Shown: positions 9,846 through 18,445 of the stretch, piece by piece | Position numbering within the stretch: the stretch's first letter is position 1 | Layout of the letters: each line of letters starts with the position of its first letter | DNA from: Roseovarius sp. Pro17 | GTDB lineage: Bacteria > Pseudomonadota > Alphaproteobacteria > Rhodobacterales > Rhodobacteraceae | Reading direction: 5' to 3' | Assembly (NCBI RefSeq): GCF_035599575.1 | Contig: NZ_CP141179.1 | Span: forward strand, 1,798,001 to 1,862,000 | Length of the DNA: 64,000 nt | Position numbers and translations under genes: made by a program | Notes under the pieces: model-generated | The model's database searches: none | What the model was told of the DNA's origin: nothing | What the model saw: the letters and a program-made list of their open reading frames with translations, nothing else

Positions 9846-11110
9846 GCCGCAATGCTGGTGTATTTATTCACCGCCCGCTCGATCCGGCTGGCCGAGGGCG
9901 CGCGGCCTGCATAGCGCTGGCTCAGCGTCATCGGACCTGCCGTAATACGAAAATAATCGTAATCACCGGGTCTGTCGAACGCGCAGAGATACTGAAAATG
10001 CAGGCGAAAGAACTTCCAGCGCAGTTCGCGCCAGCGCGCGGGGCTGAGTGTCTGGGAAAACGCCGCCGAGATCACCAGCGGCCAGCGCTTGCGCAGTGGG
10101 GCTACGCCGCTGACCGAAACAGGATCGCATAGCGCAAAGGCGCAGCCGTCGCCGGGTGCGGTGACGTCCACCCATGTCAACGCACCGCTCTGGCTAAGAT
10201 AGGCAAGGTCCGCACGCAGACGGTGTGCGCCGGGCAGGAACGACACCATCGGCACCACCTGCCCCAGCGACAGGAACGATAGCGCCGGGCCATCATCACA
10301 CACGCGGCCTGCGCGGATCAGGTCAGCGAGGATCGACACCGCCAGATGCGCACCCGACGAATGGCCGACGATCAGAACTTCGTCTGAAACACCGGTCAAT
10401 GCGTGGGCGATTTCATCCGCGAACTCGGCCATGCGCGCCTCCAGCGCGGGCGGGTTGGCGCCGCCATGCCGCGCGGCATAAGCATAGTCGTGCATGAGAT
10501 AATAGGCATAAAACTTACCGTCGCGCGCCTTGAACCAGCGCAGCAGGACATAGCCTGCGGCGATCCCCAATCCTGCGCCGAAGAGTTGGGCAACGGCACC
10601 CGGCAACGAAACCACGCCCCAGAGCGCCAGAACACCGCAAAAGAGTGCGTAGCCCACGGCAATGGCCAGAAAAAGCTGCACCAGCAGAAATCCCACCGGG
10701 TAGAGCGCAGCGATCACCGGTCCCTTGCGCAAGCGCATCAGGCGAAACAGCGCACCGCTAGCGATATAGGTCCACGCAGTGCGGATGAGTTGCAGATAGG
10801 TGGCGAGGATCGTGTGGCTCATCGAGCTGCGCACGATATCCGACCAGACCAGCACGTCGACCTCTGCCGCCACCTCGGTGCCGTCCATGTTGCCAGTCAC
10901 GCTCCAACCATAGCGACCTATGACCGTTCCCTTGCGCGCGTTCAGCTTTAGCTCGTAACCTGAAATGGCAGCCTGCGCCGCGCCCTCCTTGCGGTATAGT
11001 TCGCGGTAGCGGCGCGGGTGGATCGGATCGTAGCCGGGAATATAGAAGACGCGCCGCGTACGCACCTGTGGCACGGGGCTGTCAGGGATGCTCTTGCGCT
11101 GGCTGCTCAT
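9842..11110 (-). CDS. Membrane-associated alpha/beta-hydrolase-like protein
   Basis: A 422-residue protein with a nucleophile-elbow motif, LIVGHSSGAHLAVS (near residue 235), an early RRVFYIPGYDP strand-loop typical of alpha/beta hydrolases, and two hydrophobic segments around residues 120-170. The product may therefore be a membrane-tethered serine esterase or lipase. It is the upstream partner of the P450 gene (ATGA overlap). I do not recognise a named family. The Asp and His of the triad cannot be placed by eye. Confidence 0.7.
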   Translation of the reverse strand: MSSQRKSIPDSPVPQVRTRRVFYIPGYDPIHPRRYRELYRKEGAAQAAISGYELKLNARKGTVIGRYGWSVTGNMDGTEVAAEVDVLVWSDIVRSSMSHTILATYLQLIRTAWTYIASGALFRLMRLRKGPVIAALYPVGFLLVQLFLAIAVGYALFCGVLALWGVVSLPGAVAQLFGAGLGIAAGYVLLRWFKARDGKFYAYYLMHDYAYAARHGGANPPALEARMAEFADEIAHALTGVSDEVLIVGHSSGAHLAVSILADLIRAGRVCDDGPALSFLSLGQVVPMVSFLPGAHRLRADLAYLSQSGALTWVDVTAPGDGCAFALCDPVSVSGVAPLRKRWPLVISAAFSQTLSPARWRELRWKFFRLHFQYLCAFDRPGDYDYFRITAGPMTLSQRYAGRAPSASRIERAVNKYTSIAA

Positions 11111-11190
11111 GCAGAATGATCCGGGTCTGGCATTTCTCGCGTCACGTTAGGCGATCATCGGGGCGAGAGTAAGACCTGAGCTGCGCAGGT

Positions 11191-11943
11191 TCAGCCTAGC
11201 ACGGCGAGGACAGGAAATGTCTCAAGCAGCCAGAAAGCGAAGGCGGAAAATCCCCCGGTCAGCATCATAAGACCGATGGTCCACAGCAAGAGACCCATAA
11301 CTTTCTCGATCCGGTCCATGTGCCGCTTCATCCAGCTCATGACGCCTGTGAGGCGTGGCAAGAACGCCGCGACAAGGATAAAGGGCACGCCCAGGCCGAT
11401 AGCATAGACCGCCAGTAGCGCGGTGCCGCGCGCGACCGAAGCCTCGCCCGCTGCCAGCGACAGGATCGCACCCAGCTGCGGGCCGATGCAGGGCGTCCAG
11501 CCAAAGGCAAATGCAAGGCCGAGGATATAGGCGCCAAACGCACTGCCACCCCGGTCGCCTGCATCCACGCGCATTTCGCGGTCGAGAAATCCGATGCGGA
11601 TGATCCCGAGGAAATGCAGGCCAAAAAACATCACCAGCACACCCGCGATACCGCTGAGCGTCGATTGATATTGCAGGAACGCAAGGCCCAGCGCCGAGGC
11701 CGCCGCGCCCAGCAGCAGGAATATGGTCGATAGGCCCAGCACAAAGAAGAGAGCAGGCACGATGGCTCGCATGCGATGGACGCGGCCAGTGGCGAGGTCC
11801 GGGAGGGTAACGCCGCTCATATAAGCCAAATAGGGCGGCACAATAGGCAGCACGCAAGGGCTGAGAAAGGACAGCGTCCCGGCCAGCAGCGCCACGATCA
11901 TCGCGGGGATCAGGCCCGCGTCCATTATTTCGATTCCGAACAT
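11191..11943 (-). CDS. ccdA: CcdA-family thiol-redox membrane protein
   Basis: A 250-residue protein with about six transmembrane helices. It carries the two conserved cysteine helices of the CcdA/DsbD-beta family: LSFLSPCVLPIVPPYL in helix 1 and FGWTPCIGPQLG in helix 4. CcdA moves reducing equivalents from cytoplasmic thioredoxin to periplasmic thiol proteins for cytochrome c maturation or other thiol repair. It stands divergent to tusA, 94 nt away. Confidence 0.92.
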   Translation of the reverse strand: MFGIEIMDAGLIPAMIVALLAGTLSFLSPCVLPIVPPYLAYMSGVTLPDLATGRVHRMRAIVPALFFVLGLSTIFLLLGAAASALGLAFLQYQSTLSGIAGVLVMFFGLHFLGIIRIGFLDREMRVDAGDRGGSAFGAYILGLAFAFGWTPCIGPQLGAILSLAAGEASVARGTALLAVYAIGLGVPFILVAAFLPRLTGVMSWMKRHMDRIEKVMGLLLWTIGLMMLTGGFSAFAFWLLETFPVLAVLG

Positions 11944-12037
11944 GTCGCAGCCTTAGCGCATCGGATCGGCGGCGTCACGCGACGGTATCTCACAAGTTTG
12001 TGGACAGGCGCCGCGCGCGCCTGCTACCCCGCGCCAT

Positions 12038-12256
12038 ATGGAAGAGATCGACGCCATCGGCCTGTTGTGCCCCCTGCCCGTACTAAAACTGCGCAAGCGC
12101 CTGACGCGCCTCGCGCCGGGGGGCGAAGTGCGCCTGATCTGCGACGATCCGGCGGCGGCGATCGACGTGCCGCATTTCTGCGCCGAGGCGGGGCATGAGC
12201 TGCTGTCAGTGGATACGGGCGAAGGGTGCGCCGTCTATCTGGTGCGCAAGGGCTGA
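12038..12256 (+). CDS. TusA-like sulfur carrier protein
   Basis: A 72-residue protein with the family core DAIGLLCPLPVLKLRKRL; the Cys of the CPxP motif is the persulfide-carrying residue in TusA/SirA-like proteins. Normal family length. Its position next to ccdA, a thiol transporter, fits sulfur or redox trafficking, but no partner sulfurtransferase is visible. Just downstream (12301-12316) a short AGGAG/CTCCT stem could end transcription. Confidence 0.88.
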   Translation: MEEIDAIGLLCPLPVLKLRKRLTRLAPGGEVRLICDDPAAAIDVPHFCAEAGHELLSVDTGEGCAVYLVRKG

Positions 12257-12428
12257 AGCACCGCTTACCATTCATCACCCTGTCTGGATGACAAGTAAAT
12301 CAGGAGTAAAAGCTCCTAAAATGCCACCTCATCCTCAAGGATGACAGAGGCGCAGGTCAGAGCCAGTCGACGCAACCTGTTCATCGACCGGTTTGGCATG
12401 GGCGCCCTTCGAGGGGTGTCGCACCGCA

Positions 12429-12859
12429 TCACTTTACGAAAACACTTGTCAAAGCTTCGCGGCTGATCTGGCCGTATTTGCTGGGCAACAACGCGCCGAC
12501 GCGCAGACTAATTAGACCTTTGTCGCGCAGTTCGTCGCGCCAAAAAAGCGTCCGTCGAATGCCACTTCGTCGCCTTCGCGGCCATCGACCCGCAGTTCGA
12601 ACCTCATCATCTTCTTCGGCTCAAAGGCACCTTCGGACACTATGGGCTTGCGCGGCGCGAGCCGTTTCAGAAAGGCCGGGTCGAGGCGAGCTGCAATGTC
12701 GCGTTGCAACGGCAACTTTTCCACGTCCAATGCCGTGTGGCCAAACGCGTCACCCTCAGGGCGACGACCATCGGTGGGACGGACGGGGCGTGTGGCATCT
12801 TCCTTTGCGCGGTCCTCGGTAAATTTCCAGTTTACAGTGAGCGTGGCGATCATTTTCAT
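12429..12859 (-). pseudogene. Frameshifted gene of unknown family
   Basis: An open frame from ATG 12859 (MKMIATLTVNWKF) runs to a TAA near 12512. Shifting one base near 12545 continues as WRDELRDKGLISLRVGALLPSKYGQ and closes at 12429-12431, which reads like a natural protein end. I therefore treat it as one gene of about 140 residues with a single-base lesion. I do not recognise the family. It lies just downstream of the broken binding-protein gene on the same strand. Confidence 0.4.
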
Positions 12860-13019
12860 CCCATTAGCGCCGATCCTGCCGTCACATTACAGCCGGGTGA
12901 CTAGCATCAGCCTGCCCGAGTTGACTTGGGAGTTCAGCCAGTACTGCAGCGCCGACTTTGACAGGATCACGACTTGGGATGTGTCCGTGATGCTGCTATT
13001 GGACGCGATGCCAAGCTGC

Positions 13020-13427
13020 CACTCGTTCTCACAAGCAAAATCGCTGAACGGTATTTGAAGGGCGGCGCGACACGGGCAGGACCGTGCTGTCGCACATCCG
13101 TTCCGAACGCCTCGGAATGCGATGGCACCAGAGCAGCGCGTCTGTATTTTCGAACAATGGCAGGACTTATTTGCGACTGGATGACGTGTAGCAGCCGATG
13201 ACATGTTCCCGGCGGTGATCCTACAATATGCTGCGCGCGCCCTCGACATACCCGACAAGCTGCCCCGCCGGATCTGCAGGAACTGATTTGATCCGAACTT
13301 CAGACTCGGGATCGTGGTTGATCTCATCAATTGCCAGAACCGCGCCCGCGCACATTGCATTGCCAACCGCCGCATAAGATCCGCTTTGTGACAGAAGCAG
13401 CCCAGCTGTTAGTTCCAGTCGTTCCAT
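13020..13427 (-). pseudogene. Remnant of an AmiC/UrtA-like substrate-binding protein
   Basis: The N-terminus LTAGLLLSQSGSYAAVGNAM...AGAVLAIDEIN is typical of the AmiC/FmdD/UrtA periplasmic-binding fold, without a signal peptide as in AmiC. It stops after GARSIL at 13221. In a second frame the family's next block is readable (HVIGCYTSSSRK), then VLPLFENTDALLW after a stop, then SHSEAFGT in a third frame. At least three lesions and no C-terminal half, so a dead gene. A complete member would be about 380 residues. Confidence 0.75.
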
Positions 13428-13467
13428 GAATCATCGCCAGAATAGAAAAAGCCCCTGCTGGCGCATC

Positions 13468-13931
13468 ATTCACCAGAGAGGCTTCGTTGCCACGCCGCGA
13501 TCAGCGGCACGTATTCCAGTAAAATGACAGCGGTCTCTTCGGTGAGCCCATGGTCATCACAAGGCTAACGCGCACTGCGAAGATTCGGCGAGCTATCGTG
13601 TCGCAGCCGTCCTGAAATGTCGTGAAATGGCACATGATCGCCCTGAGGGTTTTTTGACGACGCAGCATTTGACGCTGCACTATGGGGCTGGCCCGATACC
13701 CGGCTCGCTTATGGACCGCAAGATTGCACGGCACCTCCCAGCCATTGATAGAAGCTGGGTGCACGGATGGCATCCCGGCCGTGCCGGGTAAAAATGGCAA
13801 GTGGACGTTCGCTAAGATCAAAGCGAACGTCCATATTTTGCGAAATTTTAAAAAGCGCTGGCCCAGTTGAGGCTAACGCCATGGGCTGCCAATGTTTACC
13901 CTATGGCAATGTTCCTCAGTCCAAAAGCGCC
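13468..13931. other. Non-coding or decayed stretch
   Basis: No intact gene is visible. On the minus strand, ending at 13468, a short natural-looking C-terminus (ETAVILLEYVPLIAAWQRS, then LSGE and stop) may be the tail of a lost gene that once lay upstream of the binding-protein remnant. Overlapping short open frames on both strands show no family features. The neighbouring piece 12257-12428 also holds nothing I can name. Confidence 0.4.
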
Positions 13932-14987
13932 TTAGGACGGGGCCTTCACCAATATCTTGATTTGGGATTTTTCCGATGACAACACATCAAACCCCTCGGC
14001 GACGATATCGTCGATTTCGATCCGTTTGGTCACCAGGTTTTCTGCCTGAAAGTAACCGCGCGCCATCATTTCCATCACCGCGGGATAGACGTTGCGATAG
14101 GCGATTGAGCCCTTGATCTGTCGTTCGCTCAGCACGATCGTGTTGGGCTGGAACGACGCTTCCTTTTCCCAGATCGACACGATCAACGCCTGTCCTTCGT
14201 AGCGCGTGGAGTCGATCGCCTGCGCCAGGACCTGCGGCACGCCAGTCACCTCAAAGGCAACGTCGACACCGCAGCCGGTCGCTGTGCGGATCTCTTCGAC
14301 CACGTCGCCGGCAGTTGGGTCCAGCGCGCGGGTCGCGCCCAATTCAAGCGCCTTGTCGCGGCGCGTTTGTGACGGTTCGACGACATAAATCTGTGCGGCA
14401 CCGGCAGCGCGTAGCGCCTCGACCACAAGCAACCCAATCGGGCCAGCGCCAAAGACTGCGGCGGTGTCCCCTGCCTTGATGGTGCTGACGCGCACCGCAT
14501 GCAGGGCGACGGCGGCGGGTTCGATCAGCGCGCCCTGTTCGTCAGTCAGGTCATCAGGCATCTTGTGCGCCATTCGTGCGGGCACGACAGAATATTCCGC
14601 GAAACCACCGGCACCTCCGGACAGGCCGACAAAGCCCAGATTTTCACACAGGTTGTAAAGACCGTTGCGGCAAGGCGCGCAATGCCCGCAATTATAGATC
14701 GGTTCCACCGCGACCCGGTCGCCGACTGCGATGTCATCGACGTCTTCGCCGACTTCCACTACCTCTCCGCAGTATTCGTGGCCCATCGTGATCGGGGCCT
14801 TGTCATGGCTTAGCGGGTGGTTTTCGCCCACGGGAACAAAGATCGGCCCGGCGAGGTATTCGTGCAGATCACTCCCGCAGATGCCGGCCCATGCGACCTT
14901 GATCTTGACGTCACCGGGGGTGACCTGCGGCTCGTCGATGTCTTCGACGCGTATGTCCTTGGCGGCGTGCCAGCGTGCAGCTTTCAT
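13932..14987 (-). CDS. Zn-dependent (R,R)-butanediol dehydrogenase-like alcohol dehydrogenase
   Basis: A 351-residue medium-chain dehydrogenase. Catalytic-zinc motifs: GICGSDLHEY (Cys) and GHEYCGEVVEVG (His-Glu); structural zinc cysteines in NCGHCAPCRNGLYNLC; Rossmann motif GAGPIGLLVVEAL. The resemblance is closest to 2,3-butanediol dehydrogenases, which interconvert acetoin and butanediol with NAD(H). The start at 14987 (MKAARWHAAKDI) matches the family; a longer frame to 15053 adds an unlikely N-terminus. The TGTCAGTTTAA-type palindromes and a perfect FNR-like box lie further upstream, consistent with control by oxygen or carbon state. Confidence 0.85.
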   Translation of the reverse strand: MKAARWHAAKDIRVEDIDEPQVTPGDVKIKVAWAGICGSDLHEYLAGPIFVPVGENHPLSHDKAPITMGHEYCGEVVEVGEDVDDIAVGDRVAVEPIYNCGHCAPCRNGLYNLCENLGFVGLSGGAGGFAEYSVVPARMAHKMPDDLTDEQGALIEPAAVALHAVRVSTIKAGDTAAVFGAGPIGLLVVEALRAAGAAQIYVVEPSQTRRDKALELGATRALDPTAGDVVEEIRTATGCGVDVAFEVTGVPQVLAQAIDSTRYEGQALIVSIWEKEASFQPNTIVLSERQIKGSIAYRNVYPAVMEMMARGYFQAENLVTKRIEIDDIVAEGFDVLSSEKSQIKILVKAPS

Positions 14988-15301
14988 TTCATTTCGCTCC
15001 ATTTTTCTGTATTGCATTGGCGCATAGCGGGAAGCAGCAGGCCTAGGCAGCACCGGCCCTTATGATGGGCCTCTGTGCATCGTCGGTTCGAGGTTTGCAG
15101 CCGCTACGCTAACTCCCCCATCGGCAGGACCGGATGAAAGGGATTGTTTAGCGAACGGAGCGGTTCGGTGGTTTGAAACCACGTATCCCCGCGTTGCGTC
15201 GACATAGATTTCCTGCCCTTTTTACTGACCTGTTCCCCAAGTCGATTGAGGACCTTGAGCACCGTTCAAAATTCAGAGTAGCGGATTGATCAGGTCTGTC
15301 G

Positions 15302-15315
15302 TTGATCGGGATCAA
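15302..15315. promoter_or_regulatory. FNR/FnrL-type box upstream of the alcohol dehydrogenase gene
   Basis: TTGATCGGGATCAA matches the FNR consensus TTGAT-N4-ATCAA exactly. It sits 315 nt upstream of the butanediol-dehydrogenase-like start and about 120 nt downstream of a Crp/Fnr gene on the same strand. The gap 15054-15434 holds no gene I can support. It also has an ACTGACCTGT half-site near 15224 resembling the palindrome at 16268. The distance to the start is long, so function is uncertain. Confidence 0.5.
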
Positions 15316-15434
15316 CAGAGCCCGGAAAGCAGAAGGCGATGCAGCATTGCATTCTCTCAGGGGCTGACCCGGTGCCGACAGATGCCGCCCCGAACACATG
15401 CCGCAGGCAGCATCCGTCGGGCGCGAAGCCGGGC

Positions 15435-16184
15435 TTACTTCAACAGCGGGCCTTCGAAATCCATGTAGGCCGTGTCGAAATCGGCGAGTTTTACCAGCCC
15501 GTCGAAATCGTCGAACGTAACCTTGCCACCACGAAAGGTCATCATCCCCTCTTCGCGCAATTGGCGCAGGACGCGGTTGATATGAACGGCGCTGAGGCCC
15601 AGCGCGTCTGCCAGATGATATTGCGACAGCGGGCAAGCATATCCCTCCCTCGTCGCCAGCCCGACCAATTTCAGCCGCGCGCCAAACTCGAGAAAGAAAT
15701 GCGCGACCCGCTCAAGCGCATCCCGGCGTCCGAGGCTGACCAGTCGCTCAACGACGATGGCCTCGTCCGACGACAGCGCCCAAAGCACGGCACAAGCGAG
15801 GCGAGGCGATTCCCGGAACGTGGCCATCACATCCGGGACCCCCACCTCAACCGCTGTTATCGCTGTTGCAGATTCGATATTGTGGTCGGCCGTGCGAAGC
15901 AGGACGCTGCGCAGTCCCAGAAAATCGCCCGGTATCTGAAAGTCGACGATTTGGCGCCCGCCCCCGCGCAGCACCTTGTAGGAAATCGCCCAGCCATCGA
16001 CCAGAATGTAGGCGGCAGGATTGCTCTGCCCCTCATGCACCAGTTCCGTCCCGGCGGCAAAACTGCGCTGGGGGTGATCGAACCGATCGAGTATCGCCAT
16101 TTCGTCATTGGAGAACGACATGAAGGCACTGAGTTTGTAAACAAACGGAGTTTGAAGGCCGTTCAGCGCTTGAAGTTTGCTCAT
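15435..16184 (-). CDS. Crp/Fnr-family transcriptional regulator
   Basis: A 249-residue regulator with an N-terminal cyclic-nucleotide-binding-like barrel (about residues 25-145; GTELVHEGQ, IPGDFLGL) and a C-terminal winged helix (LSQYHLADALGLSAVHINRVLRQL, recognition helix about residues 190-210). It lacks the N-terminal cysteine cluster of FNR, so it is not an iron-sulfur oxygen sensor of that type. This subgroup is common in multiple copies in Rhodobacterales. Its promoter region carries a 24-bp palindrome (16268-16291). Confidence 0.9.
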   Translation of the reverse strand: MSKLQALNGLQTPFVYKLSAFMSFSNDEMAILDRFDHPQRSFAAGTELVHEGQSNPAAYILVDGWAISYKVLRGGGRQIVDFQIPGDFLGLRSVLLRTADHNIESATAITAVEVGVPDVMATFRESPRLACAVLWALSSDEAIVVERLVSLGRRDALERVAHFFLEFGARLKLVGLATREGYACPLSQYHLADALGLSAVHINRVLRQLREEGMMTFRGGKVTFDDFDGLVKLADFDTAYMDFEGPLLK

Positions 16185-16267
16185 AAGGCTGTGGCCCCCT
16201 TATTCATATCAGATCAACCCGGAAGTTTGCCATCGATGCTGATAAAACTTGACGTGTTAGCCGCACC

Positions 16268-16291
16268 TTAAACTGACCTGTGTCAGTTTAA
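16268..16291. promoter_or_regulatory. Perfect 10-bp-arm palindrome, putative Crp/Fnr-family operator
   Basis: Arms TTAAACTGAC and GTCAGTTTAA are exact inverted repeats around the spacer CTGT. The core TGAC-N4-GTCA has Crp/Fnr-family operator geometry. It lies 83 nt upstream of the regulator gene start at 16184 and recurs in shorter form at 16784 before the second regulator. Likely an operator for one of them or for a third family member. Confidence 0.6.
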
Positions 16292-16384
16292 ATTAGGCCA
16301 TTGCTGCGAAACTGTCACGCGTAACAAATGTATCGCGAGCGGACGCAACGGCACAAGGGCTACGCCCTGAAAGGATCTCATATC

Positions 16385-16620
16385 ATGAGACAAAAAATGA
16401 CGTTTCAAGAGCTGCGGCTTTGTCGATTTGCGAAGCAATGTTACTGGCGTTGAACGATCACAAGATGCTGCCTGAGTAAGGGATTATAGGCCTTCTCGAC
16501 GACGCGGCATCGGCTCATGAGGGAATCTTGCCAAAGAACGCGCAGCCTGAATTTCACACCGAAATTGCTGAACTGATCCGCAAAATCATCAATGGCGGGA
16601 ATTGCGTCCGACGACAGTAA
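16385..16620 (+). pseudogene. Broken small conserved gene
   Basis: Read with one frame correction just after the ATG, this gives a compact protein of about 77 residues: ETKNDVSRAAALSICEAMLL, ALNDHKMLPE, then an in-frame TAA at 16477-16479, then GIIGLLDDAASAHEG and IAELIRKIINGGN before a stop at 16618-16620. An AAGGA lies upstream of the ATG. The composition and helical pattern resemble a small hypothetical family I associate with Rhodobacterales. Two lesions make it a pseudogene; function unknown. Confidence 0.6.
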
Positions 16621-16783
16621 AGGCGGCATCCCGCCGAGGTGGCATTTCGGAGCAATTTCCAGTTACCTAAATACCATAGTCTGGCGATTCGATCATAGTG
16701 GCGGCCAGCCAGTCCTCGCGCGCATCGCCCCACTTAACGACGTTGGAAAGACCCTCGAACTCATCTGTTTTCAGATCACCTGA

Positions 16784-16797
16784 ATGACATGCGTCAT
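16784..16797. promoter_or_regulatory. Palindrome ATGAC-N4-GTCAT upstream of second Crp/Fnr gene
   Basis: ATGAC, ATGC, GTCAT: an inverted repeat with the same TGAC-N4-GTCA core as the longer palindrome at 16268. It is 75 nt before the preferred start at 16873, close to the 83-nt spacing of the other. This suggests a shared regulator or mutual control between the two divergently arranged Crp/Fnr genes. Confidence 0.5.
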
Positions 16798-16872
16798 CGC
16801 AACGCAGGTCAACGCATGCCAAACAACACCGGGACGTATGTCACTCGCCCCCAGACACGAAAAGCAAATTTG

Positions 16873-17649
16873 ATGGTAAAGACTAGCGAAAATTCCATTA
16901 GCTGCCTCGTCAGCCGACTTGCCCGCTTTGTCGAGCTTGAGGAACACGAACGCGCCTTCATTGCCGAAATGGAAAAGGACGAACGCCCGCTGGCCAAAGG
17001 GCGCCCCGTCACCAGCGTGGGCGATCCGACCAAGGGCGTCATGGTCCTTAAATCGGGTTGGGCCGTCGTCAAGGCGGAGGGCAAGGATGGGCGCAGCCAG
17101 ATCCTGCGCATCTATTTGCCGGGCGAGGTCATCGGGCTGGCCGAAATCGGATCGACCCACACCAGCCACCGCATCGTGATGCAGACGGACGGCATCATCT
17201 GTCCATTCCCGCGCAAGGGGCTCGCGCCGTTGCTGACGGATTATCCGAGGCTCGCGGCGCTGCTGATCGCGGTTGGCAGTCTCGATCAGATCGCGCTGCG
17301 TCATCATGCCGCCTGCCTCGGCTCGATGGATGCGAGCCGCAAGCTCAAGTTCTTTTTGCTGCAACTGCGCGCCCGGCTGGAAGTGGCCAATGTGGGATTG
17401 GGCAATCGGTTTCGGGTGCCGTTCAGTCAGGTCGAAATCGGACAGGCCGTCGGACTGACCTCAATCTATGTGAACAAGATGCTGCGCGCATTCATCGCCG
17501 CCGGCGAGATTGAGGTCGAGCGACCTTATTTTCGCCTTTTGGATCGCGACAATTGGGAAAAGGACACAGAATTCGTCGACGCCTTTGTCGATATGGATAC
17601 ATCCTGGTTTCCCGAGCCAACCAAAGTCGCTAATCCGGCGCAATTCTAA
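16873..17649 (+). CDS. Crp/Fnr-family transcriptional regulator
   Basis: About 258 residues from the preferred start MVKTSENSISCLVSRLARF. Cyclic-nucleotide-like barrel in the first half (LKSGWAVVKAE, IYLPGEVIGLAEIG) and a winged helix with recognition helix VEIGQAVGLTSIYVNKMLRAF near residues 205-225. Only one cysteine lies near the N-terminus, so no FNR-type cluster. Longer in-frame starts at 16816 and 16789 would swallow or abut the palindrome at 16784 and are less likely. It is divergent from the other Crp/Fnr gene with a dead small gene between. Confidence 0.87.
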   Translation: MVKTSENSISCLVSRLARFVELEEHERAFIAEMEKDERPLAKGRPVTSVGDPTKGVMVLKSGWAVVKAEGKDGRSQILRIYLPGEVIGLAEIGSTHTSHRIVMQTDGIICPFPRKGLAPLLTDYPRLAALLIAVGSLDQIALRHHAACLGSMDASRKLKFFLLQLRARLEVANVGLGNRFRVPFSQVEIGQAVGLTSIYVNKMLRAFIAAGEIEVERPYFRLLDRDNWEKDTEFVDAFVDMDTSWFPEPTKVANPAQF

Positions 17650-17754
17650 AGCGTTTCGAGATATTTCTCGGATATCTCGAAACGCCCAAAATGCATCAAT
17701 GTTTCGCGCGTTCCAAATTCAAGCTTGTTTTCGACATGAACCCGAAACGCTTTA
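17649..17754. repeat. Palindromic intergenic element bounded by TAAAGCG/CGCTTTA
   Basis: The element starts TAAAGCGTTTCG and ends CGAAACGCTTTA. Inside it, 17651-17664 (GCGTTTCGAGATAT) pairs perfectly with 17672-17685 across a 7-nt loop. A related element with the same outer ends lies between norC and norB (55685-55758). It may act as a bidirectional terminator between these convergent genes, but the shared ends suggest a small dispersed repeat (REP-like). Confidence 0.6.
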
Positions 17755-18249
17755 GTCCAGCGCATCCTTGTTAATCCCGCCGGTCGCAAGGTCGGTCATG
17801 GTGCGATCGCCCTCATAAGTCTTGTCGAGGCAGGATTTCAACGCGCGCTCATCCTCGCCCAATTCGAGCCGCCCGGCGAATGCGGCGAGGCAGCCATAGC
17901 CCGCCAGCGCATAGTGAACCAGCCGCTGATACTGGGTGATGATCATCGCGTCCCTGACGGCGTCATCGCCGAAACTCTCGTCGACGGCATGCGCGCGCGC
18001 CTCGCTCACCAGGCCCTCCATGCCCTTGCAATGGGCGCCGCCTAGATCTTCTTCGTGACGCTTGGCGATGTCCTCAAGCGCCTCATTCCCCCGACTGATA
18101 CCGTCCGCGCCGGATTTCAACGCATCCTTCAGGTTCGCGTCGCTTGCCACTTCGGCCATCTCGTTGGTGACGTCTAGGGCTTGGGTGTTCGCGCTGTGAA
18201 TGTCCTTGAGTTGCTCCAGATAGAGGTCTTCCAATGTGTCGATGCTCAT
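17752..18249 (-). CDS. DUF892 (YciE/YciF-like) ferritin-like protein
   Basis: A 165-residue protein beginning MSIDTLEDLYLEQLKDIHSANTQAL, the typical start of DUF892 proteins, which form a four-helix ferritin-like bundle. Metal-ligand candidates include Glu and His in EQLKDIHSAN and in DDAVRDAMIITQYQRLVHYALAGYG. The role is thought to be in stress response; enzymatic activity is not proven. The gene is followed on the left by the palindromic repeat and opens the decayed stress-gene region on its right. Confidence 0.88.
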   Translation of the reverse strand: MSIDTLEDLYLEQLKDIHSANTQALDVTNEMAEVASDANLKDALKSGADGISRGNEALEDIAKRHEEDLGGAHCKGMEGLVSEARAHAVDESFGDDAVRDAMIITQYQRLVHYALAGYGCLAAFAGRLELGEDERALKSCLDKTYEGDRTMTDLATGGINKDALD

Positions 18250-18445
18250 GGGTGTGGTCCTTTCATGACAGGTCTCACGCTACCCCGGACAGGCCGCTGC
18301 GATAGGCACAATCCGCTCTGCGGCTTCATTCATTTGCAAAAGGTTAATGCAGATTAGAGTCTGCCTGCCCCGACGCCAAAAAATAGCATCTACGCTCTGC
18401 CACGAACGGGCGCCACGCTGGCACCCGCCCGTAAAGGACATCCAG

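Noticed and set aside
13682..13870. 62-codon plus-strand frame in the decayed region
   Set aside because: No recognisable features, overlapping frames on both strands of equal length.
15148..15636. 162-codon minus-strand frame overlapping the Crp/Fnr gene end
   Set aside because: Arg/Pro-rich low-complexity product, overlaps a well-supported gene, no ribosome-binding site.
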